Source: Mucilaginibacter arboris (GTDB taxonomy: Bacteria; Bacteroidota; Bacteroidia; Sphingobacteriales; Sphingobacteriaceae). Taken from it: a stretch of DNA of 64,000 nucleotides. This document shows positions 46,798 to 55,213 of this stretch, piece after piece. The stretch is from NCBI RefSeq assembly GCF_009754915.1, contig NZ_WPIK01000008.1, positions 164,420-228,419 on the forward strand, in the 5' to 3' direction. The notes beneath the pieces were generated by a model, which did no database searches, was not told where the DNA came from, and worked only from the letters and a program-made list of their open reading frames with translations. Positions within the stretch are counted from its first letter, which is position 1. The number at the start of each line of letters is the position of its first letter. The translations under genes were made by a program, and so were the position numbers.

Positions 46798-48324
46798 ATG
46801 AAAAAGATATTTTTTCTATCCACTATAGCATTTTCTTTTCTGGTTTCATCCTGTACCAAGGATTTGAACCAGGCTCCTATCTCATCTCAAACAACAGCTA
46901 CTTTTTATCAGTCGCCAAGCGATTTTATACAAGGCATCAATGCTGTTTATGCTGATTTACGCGGCTATCCCGACAGGTTAGCTTATCTTTCTGAAATCAG
47001 GTCTGATAATATTTACGGCGTATCGGTTACCGTGCGCGACTGGGACCCGATCAATAATTTTGCACCAGGAATTTCTGCAAACACTTATGTTGAAGAAGGC
47101 TGGAGCACAGATTTTAATGGCATTTTCCGCGCAAATACTGTGTTGGATCAAATAACCAAAAATGGAAGTTATGTCGGTTCTGCAAGCTTAGCTACGAGGT
47201 TACAAGCCGAAGCAAGGTATTTGCGTGCATTTTACTATTTCGACCTGGTTAAATATTACGGCAAATTACCAATTATAGATCATCCGGTAACGGCAATAGA
47301 AGCTACAAGTATTGCCCGTAGCCCCGTAGCTGATGTTTATAAATTAATTATTGCCGATCTTCAGTTTGCGGCAGCTAACCTGCCTGCATCTTATACCGGC
47401 GTTGATATTGGCCGGGCCACCAAATATGCAGCGGAAGCAACTTTAGCACAGGTTTACATGGCCCGTTCTGGTTCGACTTACGGAATTGAAGGGCCTGGCC
47501 TGGGCTCAAACGAATGGAATTTAGCCTTGCCATTGTTAAATGATATTATTAACAGTGGCCAGTTCGTATTTAACCCAAGTTATACAAGCATATTTTCTTA
47601 TTCTAACCAAAGCCCTGCTCCTGGTACCAATAAAGAAGCTGTTTTTGATGTAATGTATTTAAGCGGCGCAAGTGGAACTTCTTCTATTTATGGTGCTGAT
47701 TTTCCTTGGCAGTTAGCTCCTAACACTTACTTTTTATCTTTAAAAGATACCAAATCAAACGGTAGTTTAGAGATCATTCCTGTATCCAATAATTTGACTA
47801 ATAGTTATGCAACTGCTGATGTTCGTAAAGCACAAACTATTTACACAAAAGGTTATACTTATTCGGGAACTATGGAAATAAGGCCGTTCTTTCAAAAGTG
47901 GATAGATATATCTAAAATCCCAACCACCAGCCGTTTTGACTGGGGCATCAATTTTATCGCTATCCGTTACACTGATATTTTAATGCTGAAAGCAGAATGT
48001 ATTTTAAACGGGGCAACAGGTTCACAAACTGATGTGGATGCAATTGTTAACCAGGTAAGAACACGAGCAGGATTACCGAGCATTACTGGTGTTACTAAAG
48101 CACAGTTACTGGATGAACGGAGAAGAGAGTTTGCCGATGAGGGTTCACGCTGGTTCGATTTGCAAAGAAGCGGCAATTTGCTAACCATCATGAATGCCTG
48201 GAGAACTACGGAAGATACGCAAAACAAAATCAACCCGATAACCGCGAATTACATTCTTTATCCGGTGCCGCAATCGCAGTTAGACGCTGCGCCAGGTTTG
48301 TACACACAAAATCCGGGTTACTAA
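46798..48324 (+). CDS. SusD/RagB-family glycan-binding lipoprotein
   Basis: A 508-residue surface lipoprotein. The signal peptide ends FLVSSC, with SusD helical repeats and the canonical C-terminal block RRREFADEGSRWFDLQRSG. It forms the lid of the SusC channel. It is followed by a repeat copy and the beta-propeller hydrolase gene, so SusC, SusD, hydrolase and GH2 form one locus. Target glycan not deducible; a GH2 beta-galactosidase suggests galactose-containing chains. Confidence 0.95.
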   Translation: MKKIFFLSTIAFSFLVSSCTKDLNQAPISSQTTATFYQSPSDFIQGINAVYADLRGYPDRLAYLSEIRSDNIYGVSVTVRDWDPINNFAPGISANTYVEEGWSTDFNGIFRANTVLDQITKNGSYVGSASLATRLQAEARYLRAFYYFDLVKYYGKLPIIDHPVTAIEATSIARSPVADVYKLIIADLQFAAANLPASYTGVDIGRATKYAAEATLAQVYMARSGSTYGIEGPGLGSNEWNLALPLLNDIINSGQFVFNPSYTSIFSYSNQSPAPGTNKEAVFDVMYLSGASGTSSIYGADFPWQLAPNTYFLSLKDTKSNGSLEIIPVSNNLTNSYATADVRKAQTIYTKGYTYSGTMEIRPFFQKWIDISKIPTTSRFDWGINFIAIRYTDILMLKAECILNGATGSQTDVDAIVNQVRTRAGLPSITGVTKAQLLDERRREFADEGSRWFDLQRSGNLLTIMNAWRTTEDTQNKINPITANYILYPVPQSQLDAAPGLYTQNPGY

Positions 48325-48335
48325 TTTTTAACCGA

Positions 48336-48347
48336 TAAAAGAAGCAT
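48336..48347 (+). repeat. Dispersed repeat forming the start of the 48346 gene
   Basis: CCGATAAAAGAAGCATG: the core's final AT plus G is the start codon ATG (48346-48348), and AAAAGAAG occupies the ribosome-binding position. It lies 12 nt after the SusD stop codon. Confidence 0.85.
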
Positions 48348-49410
48348 GAACAGGAAAGATTTTATCATACAACTTTCCATTTTATCAGCAGGAGCCTGCG
48401 TATCAAAAGGATACGCAGGCTCTTTGTTGTTGGATGGGGAAGAATCAGCATTTGCCAAACATTTAAAACCCGTTGGCCGGGCAATGGAAACAGAAGGTTA
48501 TTACGTTTGGTGCAGCAGTCCGATTGAAGGGCCGGACGGAAAAACGCATTTGTTCTTCTCCCGTTGGGACAGTAAAAAAGGTATGGGCGGCTGGATTAAC
48601 GGGAGCGAAATCTGTCGTGCTGTTGCTGATTCTCCTGAAAGTCAATTTCAATATGTAGAAACGATTTTTAAACCGAGGGCAGGTTTTTTTGATTCTACAA
48701 CCTGTCATAACCCATTAATCAAATTTGTAGATGGTAAGTATTGCTTGTTTTACATGGGAAATTCCAACGGTAAAACCAACACCAAACGCATTGGACTGGC
48801 TTTTGCCGATTCTTTAAACGGACATTGGAAAAGGCCGGATGCACCTTTATTAGAAGCCGGGCCGGCAGGGGCGTGGGACGATCATTGCACTACCAATCCG
48901 GCTTTTATCAAACATCCCAACGGGCAATACTGGTTGTATTATAAATCCTGGAACACGCACGATTTTGAAACGGATACCGGTCCGATCAAAGGAAACCGTA
49001 AATATGGTTTGGCCATTGCAGATAAATTGGAAGGACCGTATATTAAATATAAAGGCAATCCGATTATTGATTTCTCCGGAAAAGGAAATAATACTCAGTT
49101 AGAAGATGGTTTTGTATGGATGGAAAAAGATAAGTTTAAAATGATTGCCCGGGATATGGGCTTTTATAACCATGAAGATGGCATTATTATGGAATCCAGG
49201 AACGGCATCAATTGGAATGAACCCAAAATTGCCTATTACGAAGCCAACCATTACATCCAGCAGCCACCACCGCCAAAGTATCTTAAAAAGTATGGAAGGT
49301 TTGAACGTCCGCAGATTTTATTTAAAAATGGAAAACCGGCTTACTTGTTCACCGCTTCGCAAGGCGGAAAATACATGACTTCCTCAACTTTCATTTTCAG
49401 GATTACCTAA
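48346..49410 (+). CDS. Five-bladed beta-propeller glycoside hydrolase (GH43/GH117-like)
   Basis: A 354-residue exported protein (hydrophobic N-terminus FIIQLSILSAGACVSKGYAG, possibly a lipoprotein). The propeller pattern shows in YYVWCSSPIEGPDGKTHLFFSRWD, STTCHNPLIKFVDGKYCLFYMGN, WDDHCTTNPAFIKHPNGQYWLYYKS and EDGFVWMEKDKFKMI. Acidic residues in the blades would be catalytic, but I cannot fix the family number. It is third in the SusC/D operon. Its ATG lies inside a dispersed repeat. Confidence 0.8.
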   Translation: MNRKDFIIQLSILSAGACVSKGYAGSLLLDGEESAFAKHLKPVGRAMETEGYYVWCSSPIEGPDGKTHLFFSRWDSKKGMGGWINGSEICRAVADSPESQFQYVETIFKPRAGFFDSTTCHNPLIKFVDGKYCLFYMGNSNGKTNTKRIGLAFADSLNGHWKRPDAPLLEAGPAGAWDDHCTTNPAFIKHPNGQYWLYYKSWNTHDFETDTGPIKGNRKYGLAIADKLEGPYIKYKGNPIIDFSGKGNNTQLEDGFVWMEKDKFKMIARDMGFYNHEDGIIMESRNGINWNEPKIAYYEANHYIQQPPPPKYLKKYGRFERPQILFKNGKPAYLFTASQGGKYMTSSTFIFRIT

Positions 49411-49412
49411 GC

Positions 49413-49454
49413 ATGCTTCTTTTAGCACATAAAAATTGGTGCTAAAAGAAGCAT
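49413..49454. repeat. Perfect inverted pair of dispersed repeats
   Basis: ATGCTTCTTTTAGCAC and GTGCTAAAAGAAGCAT form perfect 16-bp arms around a short AT-rich loop, starting 3 nt after the hydrolase stop codon. Nearly identical to the pair at 24773-24816. It could terminate or attenuate transcription between the hydrolase and GH2 genes. Confidence 0.88.
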
Positions 49455-49555
49455 GTTATTTTTTGCAATTAAAAAAGCGTTGGGCATTTATAATTAGTTC
49501 AAAACCTGTTAACTTGCCCAACTTGTTATCTCAATCAATTCATAACCTGAAATCC

Positions 49556-51976
49556 ATGAAAAAGTATTCTTTCCATCTGCTTACCATGCTGCTTGCAATA
49601 ACTGTTTCGGCACAAGCGCAAACCAAAAACATTCAGAATTTTGACCAGGATTGGACTTTTAATTTGGGCGATGTTTCCAATGCGAAAAATACAGATTTCA
49701 ATGATTCCGGCTGGAGAAAATTAAACCTGCCGCACGATTGGAGCATCGAAGGGAAATTCAGTAAAGATAATCCGGCAACACCCGAAGGAGGTGCGCTGCC
49801 AGGCGGAATTGGCTGGTACCGTAAAACGTTTACCATTCCCGAATCCTCCAGAGGAAAAATTATTTCGATTGATTTTGATGGCGTTTACCAAAAAAGCGAG
49901 GTCTGGATCAACGGACACCGTCTGGGTTTCCGTCCGAACGGTTACATTTCTTTCCGTTATAATTTAACGCCGTACTTGTTTTATGGCACAAAAAAGAATG
50001 TAATTGCGGTTAAGGCAGATAATTCAACGCAGCCAAATTCACGCTGGTATTCTGGTTCCGGCATTTACCGCCATGTTTGGCTGGCCACCAATAATAAAGT
50101 TGCGGTTGATCATTGGGGAACTTTTGTTACCACACCCAAAGTTAGCGCACAAGCTGCAAGCATCAACTTAAAAACCACCATCAGAAATTATACAGGAGCT
50201 ACCCAAACTGCTGTTTTAACCACCATTATTTATGATGCTTCCGGTAAAATTGTGATGATGAAAACCATTCCAGGCATCAGCGTAAAAGATTCGATAAAAG
50301 AAGTATCGCAGGATTTCACCCTCAACAATCCAAACTTGTGGTCGGTTGATAAGCCTTACTTGTACAAAGTTGTATCCAAAGTAACTGATGAAAAATCTGT
50401 TTCTGATAGTTACGAAACCCCGCTTGGTATCCGTTATTTTAATTTTGATGTAGATAAAGGTTTTACTTTAAACGGAAAGCCAATGAAAATTCTGGGCGTT
50501 TGCGATCATCATGATTTAGGAAGTTTAGGTGCCGCGGTTAACAAACGTGCATTAGAACGCCAATTGGAAATTCTGAAAGGAATGGGCGTAAACGGAATCC
50601 GGACTTCGCACAACCCGCCTGCACCTGAATTGCTGGATTTGGCCGACAAAATGGGTTTTATTGTGATGGATGAAGCTTTTGATGTTTGGAGAAGAGGAAA
50701 AAAGAAATATGATTATCACTTGTACTTTGACCAGTGGCACAAACGTGATCTGGAAGATCAGATCCTGCGCGACCGAAATCATCCAAGTGTGATGATGTGG
50801 AGCATCGGCAATGAAATTCCGGAACAAACCGATAGCAGTGCAATTGGTATTGCAAGAGATTTGGCTGCAATTGTACATAGTTTAGATACCACGCGGCCAA
50901 TTACCAATGCAAATAATAATCCCGGAACGAATAACAAAATTATACAATCTGGCGCGGTAGATTTAGTTGGATACAATTATCACCACACAGATTTAGCCGG
51001 TTTTCATGATCGTTATCCCGGCAAAAAATTCATCGGCACAGAAACTACTTCAGCTTTAGAAACCCGTGGCGTTTATGATATGCCGTCTGACAGTATCCGC
51101 AGATGGCCAAATAATAGAAATTACGAGAACGGAAAAGGAGGTATGAATGCAGATTATACCGTTTCGGCTTACGATAATGTTTCTGCACCTTGGGGATCAA
51201 CGCATGAAGAAACCTGGAAGGTGATTAAGAAATATGATTTTCTTTCGGGCATGTTTATCTGGACAGGTTTTGATTATTTAGGTGAGCCAACGCCATATTC
51301 CTGGCCGGCACGCAGTTCTTATTTTGGAATTGTAGATCTGGCAGGTTTCCCGAAAGACGTTTATTATATGTACCAAAGCGAGTGGACAGACAAAACTGTT
51401 TTGCACATCTTCCCGCATTGGAACTGGGAAGCCGGAAAAACAGTGGATGTTTGGGCCTATTTTAACCATGCAGATGAAGTGGAACTGTTTTTAAACGGAA
51501 AATCTTTAGGCGTAAAAAAGAAGACCGGAGATGACCTGCATGTAATGTGGCGCGTAAAATATCAACCCGGAACATTGAAAGCAGTTTCGAGAAAAGACGG
51601 CAAAGTGGTTTTAACACGCGAAATTAAAACGGCAGGAAAACCTGCAAAAATCCAGCTCTTTGCAGATCGTTCAACCATTAAAGCTGATGGGTCGGACCTT
51701 TCTTTTATCACGGTAAAAATCCTGGATAAAGATGGTAATGTAGTTCCTGATGCAGAGAATCTAGTCAACTTTAAAATTAACGGGGATGCTTTTATTGCAG
51801 GCGTAGATAACGGCGATCCGGTTAGCCATGATCCGTTTAAGGCAAATTACCGCAAAGCTTTTCATGGTTTGGCTTTGGCTATTGTTCAATCTAAAGAAAA
51901 AGCGGGCAAAGTTAGCTTTACGGCTACGGCAGCAGGATTGGCGCCAGCTACAATTTCACTGCAAATGATTAAATAA
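49556..51976 (+). CDS. Glycoside hydrolase family 2 (beta-galactosidase-like)
   Basis: An exo-acting retaining glycosidase of 806 residues from the ATG at 49556 (MKKYSFHLLTMLLAITVSAQAQ, signal peptide). The open frame extends 40 codons further upstream, but only into repeat DNA. Domains: jelly-roll sugar-binding (IGWYRKTFTIP), Ig-like, and TIM barrel with acid/base E420 (WSIGNEIPEQ) and nucleophile E496 (GTETTS). A DUF4982-like segment and a C-terminal Ig-like domain (about 700-806) follow. It contains a repeat variant (50295-50306). Part of the SusC/D locus. Confidence 0.92.
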   Translation: MKKYSFHLLTMLLAITVSAQAQTKNIQNFDQDWTFNLGDVSNAKNTDFNDSGWRKLNLPHDWSIEGKFSKDNPATPEGGALPGGIGWYRKTFTIPESSRGKIISIDFDGVYQKSEVWINGHRLGFRPNGYISFRYNLTPYLFYGTKKNVIAVKADNSTQPNSRWYSGSGIYRHVWLATNNKVAVDHWGTFVTTPKVSAQAASINLKTTIRNYTGATQTAVLTTIIYDASGKIVMMKTIPGISVKDSIKEVSQDFTLNNPNLWSVDKPYLYKVVSKVTDEKSVSDSYETPLGIRYFNFDVDKGFTLNGKPMKILGVCDHHDLGSLGAAVNKRALERQLEILKGMGVNGIRTSHNPPAPELLDLADKMGFIVMDEAFDVWRRGKKKYDYHLYFDQWHKRDLEDQILRDRNHPSVMMWSIGNEIPEQTDSSAIGIARDLAAIVHSLDTTRPITNANNNPGTNNKIIQSGAVDLVGYNYHHTDLAGFHDRYPGKKFIGTETTSALETRGVYDMPSDSIRRWPNNRNYENGKGGMNADYTVSAYDNVSAPWGSTHEETWKVIKKYDFLSGMFIWTGFDYLGEPTPYSWPARSSYFGIVDLAGFPKDVYYMYQSEWTDKTVLHIFPHWNWEAGKTVDVWAYFNHADEVELFLNGKSLGVKKKTGDDLHVMWRVKYQPGTLKAVSRKDGKVVLTREIKTAGKPAKIQLFADRSTIKADGSDLSFITVKILDKDGNVVPDAENLVNFKINGDAFIAGVDNGDPVSHDPFKANYRKAFHGLALAIVQSKEKAGKVSFTATAAGLAPATISLQMIK

Positions 51977-51991
51977 TAAAAACCCAAATAT

Positions 51992-52053
51992 GAAGAAGCA
52001 GGAACAAAAGGATAACATTCAGAAAGTTAAATTCCTTTATTTCCTGCTTCTTC
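51992..52053 (+). terminator. Hairpin downstream of GH2
   Basis: Perfect 13-bp arms GAAGAAGCAGGAA (51992-52004) and TTCCTGCTTCTTC (52041-52053) with a 36-nt loop, 16 nt after the GH2 stop. A weak T-run follows. The arms resemble, but are not, the dispersed repeat. Confidence 0.55.
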
Positions 52054-52117
52054 TTTAGCCCAGGAACTTTATCCGCCTGATCTTCCAACTCAACCATGGC
52101 ATAATCAGGAACGTACT

Positions 52118-52188
52118 TTAGTTATCCAATGCATTTGGTTTTGGAATTGGATCATGTTCCGTTTCGTACTCCTTAATTAAAATACTTA
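52118..52188 (-). pseudogene. HigA-like antitoxin, 3' fragment left of the IS
   Basis: On the minus strand, directly beyond the IS end, the frame reads SILIKEYETEHDPIPKPNALDN and stops at 52118. It continues the N-terminal piece at 53289-53420 across the IS: EFEVL joins SILIKEYE. The usual helix-turn-helix that should follow PKPN-P is missing, and KVR appears after a 2-nt deletion, so the gene was damaged beyond the insertion too. Confidence 0.75.
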
Positions 52189-52241
52189 TATAAAGTCTAA
52201 TATATTTTTACAATTATATTAAAAAGTGTTATCTTGCATAG

Positions 52242-52766
52242 ATGAGCAAGATAGCCTTAACAATAAAGAATTACACATCAGAGGAACTCAGGTCTTTATT
52301 GCGAAAAGATGAGAAGTTCCAGCAAGCAGTAAGGTTGTATGCGTGTTATCAGGTTTCCCTTGGCAAACGGTCCCAGGAGTTGGAATCTATATATGAGACA
52401 TCATTTAAGTCGATCTGTAATTGGGTAAACCGTTTAAATGAAGGCGGGGTAGAAGCCTTGGTTGATAAAATAAAACCGGGCAGGAACAACCGGCTTGAGG
52501 CAAATGAATTACAGGCGATAAAAGCGATTTTATTAAACAAAAAACCTGCTGATTATGGTTATAACAGTGCCACATGGACAGGGCCTTTATTGATCGAATT
52601 GATTAAAAAGGAATACCATGTCAGTTATAAAAAGGCGCAGGCCTATAATATATTGAAGAAATTAGGATTAACTTTCCAAAAGGGAAAAGGCGTTTACCCG
52701 GAAGCAGAAGACCGGGAAGAAAAGGTAAGTGCTTTAAAAAAAACTCCGGGAGTCAAGGGAAGCTAA
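52242..52766 (+). CDS. IS630 transposase, N-terminal frame
   Basis: A 174-residue frame with two helix-turn-helix regions (LYACYQVSLGKRSQELESIYETSFKSICNWVNRLNEGG and WTGPLLIELIKKEYHVSYKKAQAYNILKKLGL) that bind the inverted repeats. It runs into a stretch of eight A residues (52736-52743), after which this frame ends quickly (TPGVKGS). The catalytic half lies in the frame shifted by +1. Loss of one A, by slippage or +1 shift, joins them into a protein of about 350 residues, the normal family length. Confidence 0.88.
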   Translation: MSKIALTIKNYTSEELRSLLRKDEKFQQAVRLYACYQVSLGKRSQELESIYETSFKSICNWVNRLNEGGVEALVDKIKPGRNNRLEANELQAIKAILLNKKPADYGYNSATWTGPLLIELIKKEYHVSYKKAQAYNILKKLGLTFQKGKGVYPEAEDREEKVSALKKTPGVKGS

Positions 52767-53292
52767 TGCAGTAATTGTATTTCAGGATGAGGCCAGTTTA
52801 TCAAACACCGCTACGGTTTCGTATAGTTGGGCAGAAAAAGGGAAGCAGCCAAGAATAAATCAGAAGCAACGAAAACGGGAAAGAAAGACCTTGTTTGGTT
52901 GTATAGAGCCCGAAACCGGCATTGTCATTACAGACAAAGCGGACAAAGGCAACACAGCCAGTTTTTTTAGCTTTCTATTGCTGGTGGTTAAAAAGTATCA
53001 TGACCGAAAGGTGGTAATGGTTTTAGACAATGTACCTTATCACCATGCCAAAAGATTAAAACCAGTCTTGGAAAGATATAAACATCGAATAGAACTTGCC
53101 TACCTTCCGCCATATTCCCCCGACTTGAACCCCATTGAAAGGGTCTGGTGGTATATGAGAAAGAAAATTACCCATAATCGATATGTTCAAAATCTGCAAG
53201 ATAGGATTAACAACTTTGATACCTTCATGAACGACTTTAGGGTTGAAAATGAAATCGGCAAGGCTTTAGCTAAATTAATTGTAAATATTTAG
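52738..53292 (+). CDS. IS630 transposase, catalytic DDE frame
   Basis: The C-terminal part, open from the A8 run at 52738; the first in-frame ATG (52891) lies after the first catalytic residue, so independent translation would be inactive. DDE residues: D in VIVFQDEAS, D in VMVLDNVPYHH, E in LNPIERVWW. No other damage is visible, so the element could be active if the frame is joined. Confidence 0.85.
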   Translation, partial: KKLRESREANAVIVFQDEASLSNTATVSYSWAEKGKQPRINQKQRKRERKTLFGCIEPETGIVITDKADKGNTASFFSFLLLVVKKYHDRKVVMVLDNVPYHHAKRLKPVLERYKHRIELAYLPPYSPDLNPIERVWWYMRKKITHNRYVQNLQDRINNFDTFMNDFRVENEIGKALAKLIVNI

Positions 53293-53420
53293 TGGACTTT
53301 ATATAACACTTCAAATTCATCAGACTTTGTCGAATTCTCTTTAATATCCGTTTGCATCAGTTCGTAAACACGGACCAGTGCATCATTATATTGATTTTCT
53401 GTTTTAATTGGTTTTAACAT
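53289..53420 (-). pseudogene. HigA-like antitoxin, 5' fragment right of the IS
   Basis: Minus strand from ATG 53420: MLKPIKTENQYNDALVRVYE, then LMQTDIKENSTKSDEFEVL, then four codons of IS sequence and a stop. This N-terminus is typical of the HigA-type antitoxin family seen in Bacteroidota (KPIKTExQYxxALxRxYELM). It starts 26 nt before the xerD stop on the same strand with no toxin gene between, so it was already an orphan. Confidence 0.8.
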
Positions 53421-53445
53421 AGCAAACAAATTTAAAAACGTTTTA

Positions 53446-54345
53446 TCAGCTCCTCGGATGATACTGAATAATCGTTTCCCTCAAATATTCTCTATCCAAA
53501 TGCGTATAAATTTCCGTCGTAGTAATGCTTTCATGGCCTAACATTTCCTGTACAGCACGTAAATCGGCACCGCCTTCAATTAAATGCGTGGCAAAAGAAT
53601 GCCTGAAAGTATGCGGACTAATGCTCTTTTTAAGGCCAATTTTTTCGGCCAGATCTTTAATAATCATAAAAATCATGACCCGCGAAAGTGCCGCGCCCCG
53701 TTTGCTTAAAAACACAAAATCTTCCTGGCCTTTTTTGATATTGAAATGAACGCGGATTTCCCTTAAATATATTTTTAATAGTTTTTGAGCCTGTTCTCCA
53801 ATGGGCACCAATCTTTCTTTGTTTCCTTTTCCTACAATCTTGACGAAATCATCTTCTAAATACAAGTTGGAAATTTTTAAAGTGATCAGTTCCGTAACGC
53901 GTAAACCACAACTGTAAAGTACTTCCAGCATAGTTTTATTACGGAAACCATCAGGCTTGGAAAGATCGATTGCGCCAATTAAAGCATCAATATCTACAAT
54001 GCTCAATGTATCCGGCAGTTTGCGCTGCATTCGTGGAGATTCGATGAGTTCGGCTGGATTGTGCGAAAGCAGGTTTTCCATCAGCATAAATTTATAAAAT
54101 GCTTTAATACCCGACAGGGTCCTGGCTTGCGAAGCCGACGTCATTCCCAACTCATTTATCCATTGTATAAATGCTTTTAAATCCTGCGAAGTTATCGTTT
54201 CCGGCTTTCGTTCCGGCTGCAGCGAAAGGGCAAATTGCTGCAATTTATTCATATCCTGCAAATAAGCATCGACAGAATTAGGCGACAAAAATTTCTCCAG
54301 CTTTAAATAAGAGCGAAAACCGTTAATGGTAGAAGGCCAGTCCAA
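53446..54345 (-). CDS. xerD: Tyrosine recombinase XerD
   Basis: A 299-residue site-specific recombinase. The core-binding domain (about 1-95) is followed by the catalytic domain with R in SCGLRVTEL, H-x-x-R in SPHTFRHSFATHL, H in MLGHESITTTEIYTHL and the nucleophile tyrosine in that last block. Acts with XerC at dif, under FtsK control (FtsK is at 33.6-36.2 kb). Length and motifs match chromosomal XerD rather than an integrase. Divergent from aroQ. Confidence 0.93.
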   Translation of the reverse strand: MDWPSTINGFRSYLKLEKFLSPNSVDAYLQDMNKLQQFALSLQPERKPETITSQDLKAFIQWINELGMTSASQARTLSGIKAFYKFMLMENLLSHNPAELIESPRMQRKLPDTLSIVDIDALIGAIDLSKPDGFRNKTMLEVLYSCGLRVTELITLKISNLYLEDDFVKIVGKGNKERLVPIGEQAQKLLKIYLREIRVHFNIKKGQEDFVFLSKRGAALSRVMIFMIIKDLAEKIGLKKSISPHTFRHSFATHLIEGGADLRAVQEMLGHESITTTEIYTHLDREYLRETIIQYHPRS

Positions 54346-54377
54346 AATATTTTACAGATTATCGTTATGTTTGGGTG

Positions 54378-54791
54378 ATGAAGATACAAATTATCAACGG
54401 ACCAAACCTAAACCTGCTGGGCGTGCGCGAACCTTCGGTTTATGGCAATGCTTCTTTTACCGACTATTTTTCTGAGTTGAAGCAACGTTATCCTGAAATC
54501 GATTTCAGTTATTTTCAAAGCAACAAAGAAGGCGAGCTGATTGACAAAATCCAGGAAGTTGGTTTTGATTATGACGGAATTGTGCTGAATGCCGGAGGTT
54601 ACACGCATACTTCTATTGCCATTGCAGATGCGATTGCTGCGGTAAAAACGCCGGTGGTAGAGGTGCATATTTCCAACGTACACCAACGGGAGGCTTTCCG
54701 GCATCATTCTTATTTATCTGCCAATTGTAAAGGTGTTATTCTGGGTTTTGGTTTGGATAGTTATCGGTTGGCGGTGGAGAGTTTTTTTTAG
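54378..54791 (+). CDS. aroQ: 3-dehydroquinate dehydratase, type II
   Basis: A 137-residue shikimate-pathway enzyme. The N-terminal IINGPNLNLLGVREPSVYG with the active-site tyrosine (VYG), LNAGGYTHTSIAIADAI and EVHISNVHQREAFRHHS are complete. A GTG lies just before, but ATG 54378 gives the conserved start. A repeat copy (54448-54461, reading NASFTD) lies within the active-site loop region right after VYG. Confidence 0.94.
   Translation: MKIQIINGPNLNLLGVREPSVYGNASFTDYFSELKQRYPEIDFSYFQSNKEGELIDKIQEVGFDYDGIVLNAGGYTHTSIAIADAIAAVKTPVVEVHISNVHQREAFRHHSYLSANCKGVILGFGLDSYRLAVESFF
54448..54463 (-). repeat. Dispersed repeat within aroQ
   Basis: ATGCTTCTTTTACCGA in frame, reading NASFTD at residues 24-29. 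Relatives carry varied residues here, so the site tolerates the sequence. Confidence 0.65.
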
Positions 54792-54847
54792 GTGAGCGAG
54801 TTAAAAAACTTTTTTAAATAGAAGGATTAATCTTATCTTTATATAAG

Positions 54848-55207
54848 ATGGAATTAGAATTTGATATAACAAAATCTTTTAATGAGGATATAGCCCTATT
54901 GTCTTTCCCCCAAAGAGAAAACATAAGGAAACAAATAAACGCTGTTTCTCAATCGCTGCTGAATGGCAAAACTGCTTTTAATGAAGATTCATCTATTCCG
55001 TATATTTTTAATTTAAAAGACGGGCTTGAAAGTTCTTTATTTGTAATTAGGGCAGATCAGGACAACCGTATTATTGCTGCTGTGGATGAAGATCCAATAT
55101 TCGATAAAATTTCACTTACACTTTTTCGGATTGTAAATAAAAACCAAGCCGAAAATGTTTATAAAGAAGTTGGTAAGGAAATATATTCTAAATTAGGTAT
55201 TTTATAA
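54848..55207 (+). CDS. Candidate RelE/HigB-like toxin
   Basis: A 119-residue protein. An N-terminal helix pair (SFNEDIALLSFPQRENIRKQINAVSQSLL) precedes a strand block LKDGLESSLFVIRADQDNRIIAAVDEDPIFDKISLTLFRIV, the order seen in RelE-superfamily toxins. It is followed 6 nt later by a 73-residue protein, giving a toxin-antitoxin-sized pair. I do not recognise either as a named family. The assignment rests on layout and a weak fold pattern. Confidence 0.5.
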   Translation: MELEFDITKSFNEDIALLSFPQRENIRKQINAVSQSLLNGKTAFNEDSSIPYIFNLKDGLESSLFVIRADQDNRIIAAVDEDPIFDKISLTLFRIVNKNQAENVYKEVGKEIYSKLGIL

Positions 55208-55213
55208 TCACCA

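Larger units (their letters stand above)
52189..53303 (+). mobile_element. IS630-family insertion sequence
   Basis: A 1.1-kb element with ends TATAAAGTC...GACTTTATA, flanked by a duplicated TA (52187-52188 and 53304-53305). Removing it plus one TA restores an uninterrupted frame on the minus strand (GAA GTG TTA AGT ATT). TA duplication and the two transposase frames are typical of IS630. Subterminal similarity extends further (TTTTTACAATTA versus ATTTACAATTA). Confidence 0.9.

Noticed and set aside
49436..49555. Upstream extension of the GH2 frame
   Set aside because: The 40 extra codons fall in repeat hairpin and leader DNA, and the signal peptide begins at 49556.
52000..52117. Open minus-strand stretch continuing past the HigA fragment
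   Set aside because: A third frame reads PDYAMVELEDQADKVPGLKKK and a hydrophobic tail, perhaps a transporter remnant, but it crosses the GH2 hairpin and has no start, so I do not call it a gene.
53421..53445. HigB toxin gene partner for the interrupted HigA
   Set aside because: Only 25 bp separate the antitoxin start from the xerD stop, so there is no room for a toxin gene upstream.
53446..54345. XerD-like gene as a mobile-element integrase
   Set aside because: Length, motifs and aroQ neighbour fit chromosomal XerD; no attachment sites or element genes beyond the IS630.
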